From: Microcaldota archaeon
GTDB lineage: Archaea > Micrarchaeota > Micrarchaeia > Micrarchaeales > CABMGC01
Length of the DNA: 33,785 nucleotides
NCBI GenBank assembly: GCA_021817305.1
Contig: JAKAVL010000037.1
Span: forward strand, 1 to 33,785
Direction: 5' to 3'
Shown: piece after piece, positions 8,608-17,877 of the stretch
How positions within the stretch are numbered: the first letter of the stretch is position 1
How the letters are laid out: each line of letters begins with the position of its first letter
The notes under the pieces: model-generated
Told to the model about the DNA's origin: nothing
The model's database searches: none
Seen by the model: only the letters and a program-made list of their open reading frames with translations
Program-made: the position numbers and the translations under genes

Positions 8608-9321
8608 ATGGCGGTGCAGGGCATGGTTGGGATTCCTGAACTTCGGCTTGCCAACCAGCACATCTCCAGTGCTGCATCAGGGAAACCCTCAGATATCGTA
8701 TTCTCACTCGGTGCCGTACAGGCCCAGGACTACAACGCAGCACTTTGGGCAGTGGGGTGCGCTGCAAGGCGGCTACAATACACCACATAACGGATGCAAT
8801 ATCGGATAGAAAGATAATCAGGACCTGGCCAATGCGCAGCACGCTGCATTTTGCATCGCCGAGGGATGTCCGGTGGATGCTGGGTCTTTACAGTGAGGAA
8901 TCAATTCCGAACTATCAGAAGCGGAATGGGCTGACGGAGCAGCTGGTCGAGAAGGGCCTGCATTTGATATCGAAGGCATTTGGCAAAAGCGGGCAGCTCA
9001 CATGCAAGGAGCTGCACGTTGCACTGACCGGAACAGGCATAAACGCACTAGACCGCACCGACGTTCAGAGCCATATTATCCGGAAGGCGGGCCTCAGCGG
9101 CACTGGTGCATCAACGCTTGCGCATAGCAACGGAATATTCCTCCCGACGATAGTTGTCGGTGGACAGGTCATAGGGACATGGAAGGTCAAGCCCGAAAAG
9201 AACGTGATTACAATACGCCTTTCGCCTTTTGCCAGATTGAGTGCCTGGCAGAAAACGCGAGATAGACTACGCCGCTGAGCGCTACGGCGAATTCCTCGGT
9301 ACGCATGCAACGGTCAGGTAA
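8608..9321 (+). pseudogene. Decayed AlkZ/YcaQ-like winged-helix (HTH_42-type) DNA glycosylase gene
   Basis: ELRLANQHISSAASGKPSDIVFSLGAVQAQDYNAALWAVG (frame 1) | VRCKAATIHHITDAISDRKIIRTWPMRSTLHFASPRDVRWML...SNGIFLPTIVVGGQVIGTWK (frame 3) | REIDYAAERYGEFLG (frame 1); frameshifts at the G run 8754-8757 and A run 9252-9255; the expected middle of the family is missing. Confidence 0.82.
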
Positions 9322-9390
9322 TCCTGCGTCATCTTATCGAGTCACTAGATTTATAAAAGGATACTGCGTAAAGTTGATAGGCGATGCAAA

Positions 9391-9618
9391 ATGGGAGAAG
9401 AAGCAGTAACATTGAATATGGGCGCTCCTGAGGAGTCCCAGCACAGTACCGGCGGCAGGCACTTCTGGAATACCGACGGGGAGGTCATCGCCGAGCTGCT
9501 GCAAATGGCCAAGGATCCGAAAAGCGAGCAGTGCGGCAAGTTCCTGCGCATGATACAGCATGCGAGGATGATGGCAATGATCTACGGGGCAGATGAGAAG
9601 GCTCCGGAGAACAACTGA
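9391..9618 (+). CDS. Small hypothetical protein (75 aa)
   Basis: ORF with ATG shortly downstream of TATA-like ttataaaagg (~9351); no recognised family. Confidence 0.5.
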   Translation: MGEEAVTLNMGAPEESQHSTGGRHFWNTDGEVIAELLQMAKDPKSEQCGKFLRMIQHARMMAMIYGADEKAPENN

Positions 9619-9640
9619 GCGCACACGATATAGTGGGAAT

Positions 9641-10975
9641 ATGGCTGCCAAGGACAAGAACAAGATCGGCGTCGCGGTCGCATCGGCAGTGGGCCTCGGC
9701 GCGATAATAGGCGCAGGCATATTCGTGATGAGCGGGACATCGATAGCGCTCGCGGGCGCGGATGCGCTCCTCGCATTCGTAATAGTCGGAATAGTCGCCA
9801 TAATAATCGCACTTGAGCTCGGGGAACTGGGCTCGATAATGCCCTTCGTACGCGGTGCATCATATTCCTACACGTACAAGGCATTCGGCAGTGAACTGGG
9901 CTTCATAACCGGCATGCTCAGGTATATGGCGCTTGCCGTGTCCATATCAGCTATAGCCCTTGGCTTCGGCTCCTACCTCTCCAATTTCATCTTCGGAAGC
10001 GCCATAACCTCCTATTCGATAGCATTCGCAATAGTCCTCATAGTCGTGCTCTCGGTAGTCAACATGCTAGGGGTAAAGAAGGCAGCGCAGTCCGACTTCG
10101 TTCTGGTGTCGATAAAGATAGCGATACTGCTAATATTCGTTGCGTTTGCCATGTTTATAGCATTGTCAAAACCCGGATTCTTCACAGGACTTACATTCAC
10201 CGCATCAAGCGGGGTCTTCAGCGGCATATTTGCGGCAAGCGTTGTCGTGTTCTTTGCCTATTCTGGATTCCAGTCAATATCAACAATCACTGACCGTATA
10301 AAGAACGGCGCAAAGGGATACGTAGCAGCAATACTCTCCGCGGTCGTCATAAGCATAATAATATACGTGCTTGTGGTGTTCGCGATGCTTCTTCTCATAC
10401 CCCAGCAGTCCTACGGGACGCTGCTCAAGGCCGACCCCATCGCATTTGCGCTCACGCACAGTGGCGCGCCTCAGTGGCTCATATACCTGATCGATGTCGG
10501 TGCGATGATCGCCACCGCCTCTGCCACCATCGCAATGATACTCAGCTCATCGCGCTCGCTGTACCAGATGAGCGAGGACAGGCTGCTCCCCAAGTTCTTC
10601 AGGAAGTACAACAAGAAGAAGGATACGGCCGAGAATGGAATAATCGTGTCCGCTATAATCGGCGTAGTAATGCTTTTCTCCGGGAACATTTACGTAATCG
10701 CATCTATAGCCAACTTCGGGCTGATGTTCGATTATCTATTGATAGGCTTCGATGTCATACACTTCAGGAGGAGGGGAGTCAAGGCGCCTTTCAGGATGCC
10801 CCTTTACCCATACCTCCCAATAATCGGCATAGCACTCCTGCTCCTGTTCTTCACGGGACTTACCCAGGAGGTCCTTGCCGCAGGGATAATAATCCTGCTT
10901 GTCGTCATGTTCAGTTACTACTTCCTTAGGGAGTACCGGAACAAGAAGATAATACGGATAAGGCTCTTCAACTAA
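9641..10975 (+). CDS. APC-superfamily amino acid permease
   Basis: GVAVASAVGLGAIIGAGIFVMSG N-terminal APC signature, about 12 hydrophobic segments, FAYSGFQSISTITDRIKNGAKGY. ATG 9641 preferred. Confidence 0.9.
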   Translation: MAAKDKNKIGVAVASAVGLGAIIGAGIFVMSGTSIALAGADALLAFVIVGIVAIIIALELGELGSIMPFVRGASYSYTYKAFGSELGFITGMLRYMALAVSISAIALGFGSYLSNFIFGSAITSYSIAFAIVLIVVLSVVNMLGVKKAAQSDFVLVSIKIAILLIFVAFAMFIALSKPGFFTGLTFTASSGVFSGIFAASVVVFFAYSGFQSISTITDRIKNGAKGYVAAILSAVVISIIIYVLVVFAMLLLIPQQSYGTLLKADPIAFALTHSGAPQWLIYLIDVGAMIATASATIAMILSSSRSLYQMSEDRLLPKFFRKYNKKKDTAENGIIVSAIIGVVMLFSGNIYVIASIANFGLMFDYLLIGFDVIHFRRRGVKAPFRMPLYPYLPIIGIALLLLFFTGLTQEVLAAGIIILLVVMFSYYFLREYRNKKIIRIRLFN

Positions 10976-11054
10976 TGGCAAGGCAGTACCAAGCCGCTCC
11001 CTTCTGCACATAAACTTTAAATACTTTCCTATTCGTTTAGGTTTAGGTGCATAA

Positions 11055-11234
11055 ATGGCGACCAGAAGAATCGGGGATACGAGAATAATAGAGAAGCCCA
11101 CTGCTCTTGTCAGAGACATCGACAGGCTGGGCAAGCTTCTACGGCGCGAACATTATGTCATGGGCGACGTGACCATGGCGCTCCATCTTGCAAATCGCCG
11201 CGACCGCATTCAGCAACACGCCACATACATCTAG
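11055..11234 (+). CDS. Possible small basic protein (59 aa)
   Basis: ATG 11055 with TATA-like ctttaaatacttt ~11015-11027; MATRRIGDTRIIEKPTALVRDIDRLGKLLRREHYVMGDVTMALHLANRRDRIQQHATYI*; too short for certainty. Confidence 0.4.
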   Translation: MATRRIGDTRIIEKPTALVRDIDRLGKLLRREHYVMGDVTMALHLANRRDRIQQHATYI

Positions 11235-11263
11235 GCGCGGCTGTTCTTTTACCGGCTCAGGCA

Positions 11264-11581
11264 TCAGAGCCCGAACTTGAAGCTTACCTTGTCGTCGATC
11301 ATTACTATCACGGTGAGGACTAAGGCTATTAGCAGCGTAATTATCGCAGTTGCTGCTACAGGCACAGAATTTATGTATACGCCATAAATGAGCCAAAGCA
11401 CCTGGCTGGTGCTCAGGAAGCCCAGCCAGTAGAATGATATCTCCTCGGCCCTCTTGGTTTTCCATACCTTGTGCAGCTGCGGTATCAGGGATACAGTTGA
11501 GAACACGGCAGCCACGTAGCCTACAAGAATGACGATGAGCAGTAAAGCACCCAAAGGCCGATTTGCCTGGTAGCTATCCAA
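11264..11581 (-). CDS. SemiSWEET / PQ-loop family small membrane transporter
   Basis: VAAVFSTVSLIPQLHKVWKTKRAEEISFYWLGFLSTSQVLWLIYGVYINSVPV: PQ-loop plus SWEET-type pattern. Confidence 0.85.
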   Translation of the reverse strand: MDSYQANRPLGALLLIVILVGYVAAVFSTVSLIPQLHKVWKTKRAEEISFYWLGFLSTSQVLWLIYGVYINSVPVAATAIITLLIALVLTVIVMIDDKVSFKFGL

Positions 11582-11695
11582 TCAATATCTATAAATATCG
11601 CACACTTGTCGTAATGCCTTACGTCATATGTAGAACATGCTTAAACCCTTATAAAGCTATAGATTAAAATGAAGTGCAGGCCAGAAGGTAAGCAA

Positions 11696-13435
11696 ATGTC
11701 TAGCGTTAACGTAAGAATCGCAGGCGCGAACGGCGACGGCGTAGAGTCCAGCGGGACCTTGCTCGTAAAGGTCGCGGCAAACGACGGCCTGCAGGTGTTC
11801 GGTTACAGGGGCTACCAGTCAATAATACGGGGCGGCCACGTGTGGTTCCAGGTGCGAGTGGGCGACGGAGCGGAGAAGCTTCACAGCCATGGCGACGGAA
11901 TAGACGTCCTTGTCGCATTGAACCAGGATTCAATTGCAAACCAGAAGAGCCACCTGAATGCAAATGCGGTGGTAATTTACGATCCAACAAAGGTCAATGT
12001 CCAGGGGCTTGATGCGTCGAAGTGCAAGCTCCTCCCAATCCCGATTCTAGACATAGCGGTCAAGGAGAGCGGCGACCCAATAATGAGGAACACAGTTGCC
12101 ATGGGCGCTGTGATAAAGCTGCTCGGCATAAACATGTCTGTGTTCGAGGAAGTAATAAGGCGCATGTTCGGGAGGAAGGGAGAAAACGTTGTCAAGAGCA
12201 ACGTCAATGTCGCATCGGTTGGCTACTCATACGAAGGGGTCTCGACGATCTACAGCCTGAAGAGCGACGGAAAGAAACGATACACTATGGACGGCAACAC
12301 CGCGCTATCGATAGGCGCATACGCGGCAGGATGCAAGTTCTATTCCGCTTATCCGATGACTCCTGCAAGCGGCGTGCTTCACTGGTTCGCAGCGCATGAC
12401 AACAAGGGTGTCCTATTCAAGCAGACAGAAGACGAGATAGCAGCCATAAACATGGCCATAGGCGCATCCTACTCCGGGGTCAGGGCCATGACTGGCTCAA
12501 GCGGCGGCGGCTTCTCGCTTATGGTCGAGGCGTTGGGATTCGCAGGGATGATAGAGACGCCACTTGTGGTTGTAGAGGTACAGCGAGGCGGTCCGAGCAC
12601 CGGACTTCCCACCAAGACTGAGCAGGCGGATCTGCTTTTTGTCATGCACGCGTCTCAGGGAGAATATCCCCGCATAGTCGTTTCCCCCAGGGACATGAAC
12701 GAGTGCTTCACCCTAGCAACGCAGGCGTTCAATCTCGCGGATAAGTACCAGTGCCCGGTCCTCATAATATCAGACATGTTCCTCGCCGAGCATTTCGGCA
12801 CGGTAGATGGCTTCGACATAGGCTCCGTCAAGATAGATAGGGGCAAGATCGCTATGGCAGTGCCGGAGGGCACGCGCTTCAAGCGCTATGAGTACACTCA
12901 GGACGGCGTCTCGCCGAGGTCCATTCCAGGAACCAAGGGCGTGGAGTTCATAGCCCCTACCGACGAGCACGATGAGTACGGCGACCTCATAAGCGATGCG
13001 TTCGCTGGTCTTGACAGCTCCATAGACACGCGGGTAAAGATGCATGACAAGCGCATGCGCAAGATGGACATGATGCTGAAGAATGAAAGCATCTTCGTGC
13101 CGCATATCGAGAATCCTAATGCGAAGCAGTTCCTTGTAACCTGGGGCTCCACTACCATGCCTTCACGGGAGGCCGTTGTTCTGCTTAAGGAAAAAGGACT
13201 CGACTTCGGCATAATCTCCTTCAGCTACCTCCTTCCTCTCGACAAGGAGAAGACTGCAGCAATGCTCAAAGGCAAGAAGCTGATAGACGTAGAGTGCAAC
13301 TACACTGCGCAGCTCGCACAGGTGATAATGATGAATACTGGCATAGACATAAAGGACAGGATTCTCAAGTACGACGGCGAGGCGATTACCGGCAAGGAGA
13401 TAGCCAAGAAGGCAGAACAGATATCAAAGACGTGA
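11696..13435 (+). CDS. 2-oxoacid:ferredoxin oxidoreductase, fused gamma-alpha subunit
   Basis: VRIAGANGDGVESSGTLL (gamma domain), GNTALSIGAYAAGCKFYSAYPMTPAS, RGGPSTGLPTKTEQADL. Confidence 0.93.
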   Translation: MSSVNVRIAGANGDGVESSGTLLVKVAANDGLQVFGYRGYQSIIRGGHVWFQVRVGDGAEKLHSHGDGIDVLVALNQDSIANQKSHLNANAVVIYDPTKVNVQGLDASKCKLLPIPILDIAVKESGDPIMRNTVAMGAVIKLLGINMSVFEEVIRRMFGRKGENVVKSNVNVASVGYSYEGVSTIYSLKSDGKKRYTMDGNTALSIGAYAAGCKFYSAYPMTPASGVLHWFAAHDNKGVLFKQTEDEIAAINMAIGASYSGVRAMTGSSGGGFSLMVEALGFAGMIETPLVVVEVQRGGPSTGLPTKTEQADLLFVMHASQGEYPRIVVSPRDMNECFTLATQAFNLADKYQCPVLIISDMFLAEHFGTVDGFDIGSVKIDRGKIAMAVPEGTRFKRYEYTQDGVSPRSIPGTKGVEFIAPTDEHDEYGDLISDAFAGLDSSIDTRVKMHDKRMRKMDMMLKNESIFVPHIENPNAKQFLVTWGSTTMPSREAVVLLKEKGLDFGIISFSYLLPLDKEKTAAMLKGKKLIDVECNYTAQLAQVIMMNTGIDIKDRILKYDGEAITGKEIAKKAEQISKT

Positions 13436-13439
13436 TAAA

Positions 13440-15452
13440 ATGGCAGACAACGCATCTACACAACCGACCGCTTCAGCACCTAAACCAAAGCAGGTTTACA
13501 CATCAAAGAACAAGCCCATATGGTGCCCCGGCTGTTTACTTGGAGAAACTCTGGTAATAAGCAATCCTTCTGCTAAGCCGATAAAGGACATATCGGTTGG
13601 CGAAAAGGTCTTAACTGCGGATGGCACCTATAAGAACGTCGCTGCAAGGATAGAACACCGACATGAGGGCAAAATGTATAAGATACGAGTAAAATTGTTT
13701 GGCACTGTAGATGCTACTCCAGAACATCCTTTTGTTGCAGTACCTAGAGAAAAATCCAAGCGCCACAACTTAGAATTTATTCCTAGAAAGGTGGAAGCCG
13801 AGGAACTTAGAAAAGGAGACTATCTCCTATTCCCCATAATGAAAGAGATTAAGGATATTGAAGAGATGCCTTTGATTTACGAGAAGAGGAAAAAAGACAC
13901 GCGTAGTAAAGATATGCCCTCAAAGATACCGATTAATGAAGACTTTCTACGTTTAGCAGGATATTACATAGCAGAGGGCAGCTCGCATGGCAGGTCCGTA
14001 ATATTTAGCCTTGATAAGAATGAAACGGAGATCATAGAAGACGTTAATTACTTGATGAGAAACATATTCGGATTAAATAGTCACATAACTCCGCAAAGCA
14101 GAGGCGGAAACGGTGTTGACGTTGTGTTTCATTCCTCTTATCTTGCTGAAATATTCAAGAAAATGTTTTCAGATTCAGCTGCTACAAAGAGTATCCCTCA
14201 CGAATTTATGTTCCTGCCAATCGAAAAGCAGAAGGCTCTGATAAGTGGCCTATGGAAAGGCGACGGATGCTTTATGGAGGCAAAGGCAGAGTATACTACC
14301 ATCTCAGTCGTTCTCGCAGAACAATTGAAAATGTTGCTCCTTAGACAAGGAATAGTTCCAATAGTCAGGCCAGAACCTGCTCATGGCAAACACAAGACAG
14401 CATACCGGCTTTACGTGTCATACTGCGATAGTTACAATAGATTAGCGCAGATAGTTGGTGTTGATGCGAGAAGAAAGAATTCCGGACAAAATAACTCATT
14501 CATACTGAAAAATGGCATGGTATATATGCCAATATCAAAAATCGAGACGTTTGACTATAACGGCACTGTCTATGATTTAACTATGGACAGTTCAGATCAC
14601 ACATTCGTAACTAACGTAACCGCCTCTGGAAACTGCGGCGATTTCGGCGTGTTCGCATCGATAAACAAGGCCCTGCAGGAGCTCAACATCGACAAGCACA
14701 ATGTTGCGATAGTCTCCGGCATAGGGTGCAGTTCGGCAATGCCGCACACGTTCAGCACCTACGGCGTCCACAGCCTCCACGGCAGGCTTCTCCCTACGGC
14801 TACCGGGATCAAGCTTGCGAACCACGGCCTTACTGTCATAGGCACAGGAGGCGACGGAGACGGCTACGGGATAGGTGGTGGCCACCTCGTGCACAGCGCC
14901 AGGCGCAACATAGACATGACATACATAATCATGGACAATGAAACGTACGGCCTTACCACCGGACAGACCTCCCCGACGGCGCTGCTCGGCCACAAGACCA
15001 AGTCAACTCCTTTCGGCGTCATAGAGATGCCGATAAATCCGATGGCTCTCGCGATAAGCGCAGGCGCGACATACGTAGCAAGGGGTTTCTCAGGGGATCC
15101 TGCACATCTGGCGCAGCTCATAAAAGGGGGCATAGAGCACAAGGGATTTGCGCTCATTGATGTCTTCAGCCCATGCGTCACGTTCAACAAGGACAACACC
15201 TTCGAGTGGTTCAGGAAGCGCATCTACAAGCTAGAGAGCCAGGGCCACGACCCGTCGAACCTTGGAATGGCGGTGCAGAGGGCATTCGAGGACATGGCCA
15301 CGCAGTACGAGAAGGTGCCCATAGGCCTTTTCTACAAGGCCAACAGGCCTACCTACGAAGACCTCGAGATATCGCTCAAGAACGGCCCGCTAGTAAGCCA
15401 GGCCATGCCGACGCAGGAGCAGATACAGGCGCTGATTGAGGAGAACAAGTAA
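13440..15452 (+). CDS. 2-oxoacid:ferredoxin oxidoreductase beta subunit interrupted in frame by an intein (303 aa extein + 367 aa intein)
   Basis: N-extein KNKPIWCPG, C-extein CGDFGVFASINKALQEL..., GIGCSS, GTGGDGDGYGIGGGHLVHSARRN TPP motif; canonical WCPGCGDFG is restored when 13533-14633 is removed. Confidence 0.95.
   Translation: MADNASTQPTASAPKPKQVYTSKNKPIWCPGCLLGETLVISNPSAKPIKDISVGEKVLTADGTYKNVAARIEHRHEGKMYKIRVKLFGTVDATPEHPFVAVPREKSKRHNLEFIPRKVEAEELRKGDYLLFPIMKEIKDIEEMPLIYEKRKKDTRSKDMPSKIPINEDFLRLAGYYIAEGSSHGRSVIFSLDKNETEIIEDVNYLMRNIFGLNSHITPQSRGGNGVDVVFHSSYLAEIFKKMFSDSAATKSIPHEFMFLPIEKQKALISGLWKGDGCFMEAKAEYTTISVVLAEQLKMLLLRQGIVPIVRPEPAHGKHKTAYRLYVSYCDSYNRLAQIVGVDARRKNSGQNNSFILKNGMVYMPISKIETFDYNGTVYDLTMDSSDHTFVTNVTASGNCGDFGVFASINKALQELNIDKHNVAIVSGIGCSSAMPHTFSTYGVHSLHGRLLPTATGIKLANHGLTVIGTGGDGDGYGIGGGHLVHSARRNIDMTYIIMDNETYGLTTGQTSPTALLGHKTKSTPFGVIEMPINPMALAISAGATYVARGFSGDPAHLAQLIKGGIEHKGFALIDVFSPCVTFNKDNTFEWFRKRIYKLESQGHDPSNLGMAVQRAFEDMATQYEKVPIGLFYKANRPTYEDLEISLKNGPLVSQAMPTQEQIQALIEENK
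13533..14633 (+). mobile_element. LAGLIDADG homing-endonuclease intein (C1 ... N367 | C+1)
   Basis: Block A CLLGETLVISNPSAKPIKDISVGEKVLTADG; block B GTVDATPEHPFVAV; DOD motifs LAGYYIAEGS and ALISGLWKGDGCF; block F VYDLTMDSSDHTFVTN; block G VTASGN|C. Flanking extein joins as WCPG|CGDFG. Confidence 0.95.
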
Positions 15453-15471
15453 GGTCCCTGTTACCTTGCTG

Positions 15472-15646
15472 TTACGACCAGAAGTCGTCAAACTGGAATG
15501 CCCCTTCCACATTGGCACTTATACTATTCGACCTTCTTTTTGCTTCTATAAGCGAGACTGCATGGTCTGTGAGCTCCTTTGCCCTGCTTTTCCGGCATGA
15601 AATTCTTCATGGGGTCATTTACGAGCACTATCCTTGGCTTGAACAT
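15472..15646 (-). pseudogene. Possible small ORF with a frameshift (or sequencing error), unknown family
   Basis: ATG at 15646: MFKPRIVLVNDPMKNFMPEKQG.. then a 1-nt shift at the GGG run gives AKELTDHAVSLIEAKRRSNSISANVEGAFQFDDFWS*; unshifted frame stops at 15524. Confidence 0.3.
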
Positions 15647-15678
15647 TTAAGGGTGGGAGGATGTCACAGCGTTTCTAC

Positions 15679-16560
15679 TTACGTTCGCCTTACCGACTGC
15701 GCAATCAGCTCAGATATGTCAACCAGTTTCGCCTTCTCAAAGTTCACGGTGTTAGTGCCATACAGCCTCGACACTCCGGCGGCGCCCATCTTCTCATGCG
15801 CATCATCCACCATGAGCAGGTGCACCGCTGCCGCGGCAACGTTTCTCGCCCCGTGGGACAGCGCGAAGCGAGCAGCCTGCGCAATCGTGCCCCCGGTGCT
15901 TATCATGTCGTCAACCACAACCACATCCTTGCTGTCTATGCCCTCCTTCGGGGCGTTTACTATGCTTATGTCCCCGGTGTGCCTGTCCCTTTGCTTGTCT
16001 ATGTGTGCGTAGTCGCATTCCAGCACTTCCGCAGCTGCCTTCGCAAAGTCCAGTGCGCCTTTGTCCGGAGCAAGTATGAACGGATCCTTGAAATCGCCCT
16101 TTATTCCAGAGGCAAGGTCCCTTATCGGATCAACTACCGCAACCTTTCCCTTGAATGCAGCCAGCGGCTCCTTCTTATGCGGCGCAACAGTGACAAGTTT
16201 CCCGACGCCGGCGCTGCCGAGCATCTCCAGAACCGCGCTTATGCTCACTATGTTGTTCTTGCCCTCGAAGTGCCTGTCCTGCCTCGCGTATGCGAGGTAA
16301 GGCACTACTGCAGTTATGCTCTTTACCCTGCGCCTCTTCATCTCGTGCGCCATGAGATACAGCTCGAGCAGCCTCTTGTCCTGGAACGGGTACGTGGTCT
16401 GCACAAGAACGACATCCTCGCCCTCCTCGTGGTCCTCAATCGTTATCTCGGATTCGCCGTCAGGGAATATCCTCTGCCCGGCCTCTACGAATCCTGCTCC
16501 CAGTACAGCCGCCAGCGGCTTCCCTATGCCTGTTTTCGAGGTGCCCTCTACGACTAACAT
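15679..16560 (-). CDS. prs: Ribose-phosphate pyrophosphokinase
   Basis: FPDGESEITI, PYLAYARQDRHFE, KDVVVVDDMISTGGTIAQAA PRPP-binding motif; ATG 16560 preferred (MLVVEGTSKT). Confidence 0.93.
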   Translation of the reverse strand: MLVVEGTSKTGIGKPLAAVLGAGFVEAGQRIFPDGESEITIEDHEEGEDVVLVQTTYPFQDKRLLELYLMAHEMKRRRVKSITAVVPYLAYARQDRHFEGKNNIVSISAVLEMLGSAGVGKLVTVAPHKKEPLAAFKGKVAVVDPIRDLASGIKGDFKDPFILAPDKGALDFAKAAAEVLECDYAHIDKQRDRHTGDISIVNAPKEGIDSKDVVVVDDMISTGGTIAQAARFALSHGARNVAAAAVHLLMVDDAHEKMGAAGVSRLYGTNTVNFEKAKLVDISELIAQSVRRT

Positions 16561-16666
16561 AATGCAACACCAACCTCCGCATGTATATTGCACGGAAAAC
16601 TTTTTAGGCTTTGCATGACAGCGACACAGCTAAATAGATACTGCGAGATGAATACCCGTTGGTCAC

Positions 16667-17080
16667 ATGGTTTCCATAGCCATAGTAAGGTCGAAGTTCA
16701 ATGCAGAGATAACGGACAAGATGCTTGAGAGTGCGCTGCGCCACGCGAAGAAGCTCGGCATACGGGTCGTGCATGTTGCTGAGGTTCCTGGCGCATTCGA
16801 CATGCCTGTCATAGTCAAGAAGCTGCTTTCCCGAAGGGATGTTTACGGCGTGGCGACGATAGGCGCGATAATAAAAGGCTCGACGAAGCACGACGAGTTG
16901 ATAGCATACCAATTATCCAATGCGCTCGTCAGGCTGTCATTGGAATACGGAAAGCCAGTGGGTCTCGGGGTCATGGGTCCGGGGATAACCTGGAGCCTTG
17001 CCAAGAAGCGGATAAAGCAGTACTCGGAGCAGAGCATTGAGGCGGTGCTGCGCGTTCATGACGAACTTGGAAGGATATGA
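16667..17080 (+). CDS. ribH: 6,7-dimethyl-8-ribityllumazine synthase
   Basis: IVRSKFNAEIT, VPGAFDMPVIVKKL, ATIGAIIKGSTKHDELIA. Confidence 0.93.
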   Translation: MVSIAIVRSKFNAEITDKMLESALRHAKKLGIRVVHVAEVPGAFDMPVIVKKLLSRRDVYGVATIGAIIKGSTKHDELIAYQLSNALVRLSLEYGKPVGLGVMGPGITWSLAKKRIKQYSEQSIEAVLRVHDELGRI

Positions 17081-17103
17081 TCATTGGTTTCATGCTGGCA
17101 TGG

Positions 17104-17877
17104 TCACAGCATATCTGCAGATTTGAAACCTTCCAGAACCCTGTTTTTGGCCTCATTATACCCTACGAACTCCTTTTCAGGAAGAAGCCTGGAAAGCTCC
17201 CTGGTCCATACAGATCCGAGTAAGTTTATCCGTCCTTCCAGCCTCTCTGAACTATACGCTTGGCCGTGTTCCCGCATCTTTTTGTCGATTAGCGATGCTC
17301 TGATTGCAATGCCTTTTTCCAAAAGAAAATACAGGTCAAACAAGTCCCTGGCCTTGGCGGTATGCCTGAAAAGCAGGGCATGGGTCTTCTCTGCCAGTAT
17401 CTCATCCTCTTTCATGACCAATGCCACATAGGGCATAACATCGGGATACCTAGGGTTTCTGCGCAATGCAGCTGGTGTTTCTATAACACTGGAGGTCAGG
17501 TCCACCTCAAGCTTCAGGTGCTGGTACTTTTCTGCGGTCTTGAATAAAGGGCCCATTATGCTCAGTTCATACGCCAGGATGTCGTGCTTATCCCTCCTCC
17601 TCAGAACCCGGGTGGAGTACGACTCAGATGCCTTCTTTACGGCGTTGTCCAGGCACCTCGCGGTTCCTGTTTTCCCGCCTCTCAGCAACGAGAAGTCCAG
17701 GTCATCGGAGAACCTCGGCAATCCGTAAAACTTGGAGAGGGCCGTGCCGCCCTTGAATACGAGGCCTGCAGCGTCCCTGTACACGAAGGAGAGGAGCAAC
17801 TCCTGCAGGTAGCCCTTCTCCTTTTGGTAAGGATGTTCGTAGTACTGTGTATTGAGGAGCGTGTCATTGTCAATCAT
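17104..17877 (-). CDS. AbiEii/AbiGii-family nucleotidyltransferase toxin (type IV TA)
   Basis: VFKGGTALSKFYGLPRFSDDLDFSLL (GGTAL/DxD NTase motif) and EKTHALLFRHTAKARDLFDLYFLL; ATG at 17877 overlaps the upstream antitoxin gene. Confidence 0.9.
   Translation of the reverse strand: MIDNDTLLNTQYYEHPYQKEKGYLQELLLSFVYRDAAGLVFKGGTALSKFYGLPRFSDDLDFSLLRGGKTGTARCLDNAVKKASESYSTRVLRRRDKHDILAYELSIMGPLFKTAEKYQHLKLEVDLTSSVIETPAALRRNPRYPDVMPYVALVMKEDEILAEKTHALLFRHTAKARDLFDLYFLLEKGIAIRASLIDKKMREHGQAYSSERLEGRINLLGSVWTRELSRLLPEKEFVGYNEAKNRVLEGFKSADML

Noticed and set aside
8483-9321. Integrated element using tRNA-Ala as attachment site
   Set aside because: No second copy of the tRNA 3' end and no integrase found in the window; the neighbouring remnant is an AlkZ-like gene, not a mobile gene.
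15661-16557. 298-aa plus-strand ORF
   Set aside because: Antisense shadow of prs, whose catalytic motifs are clear on the minus strand.
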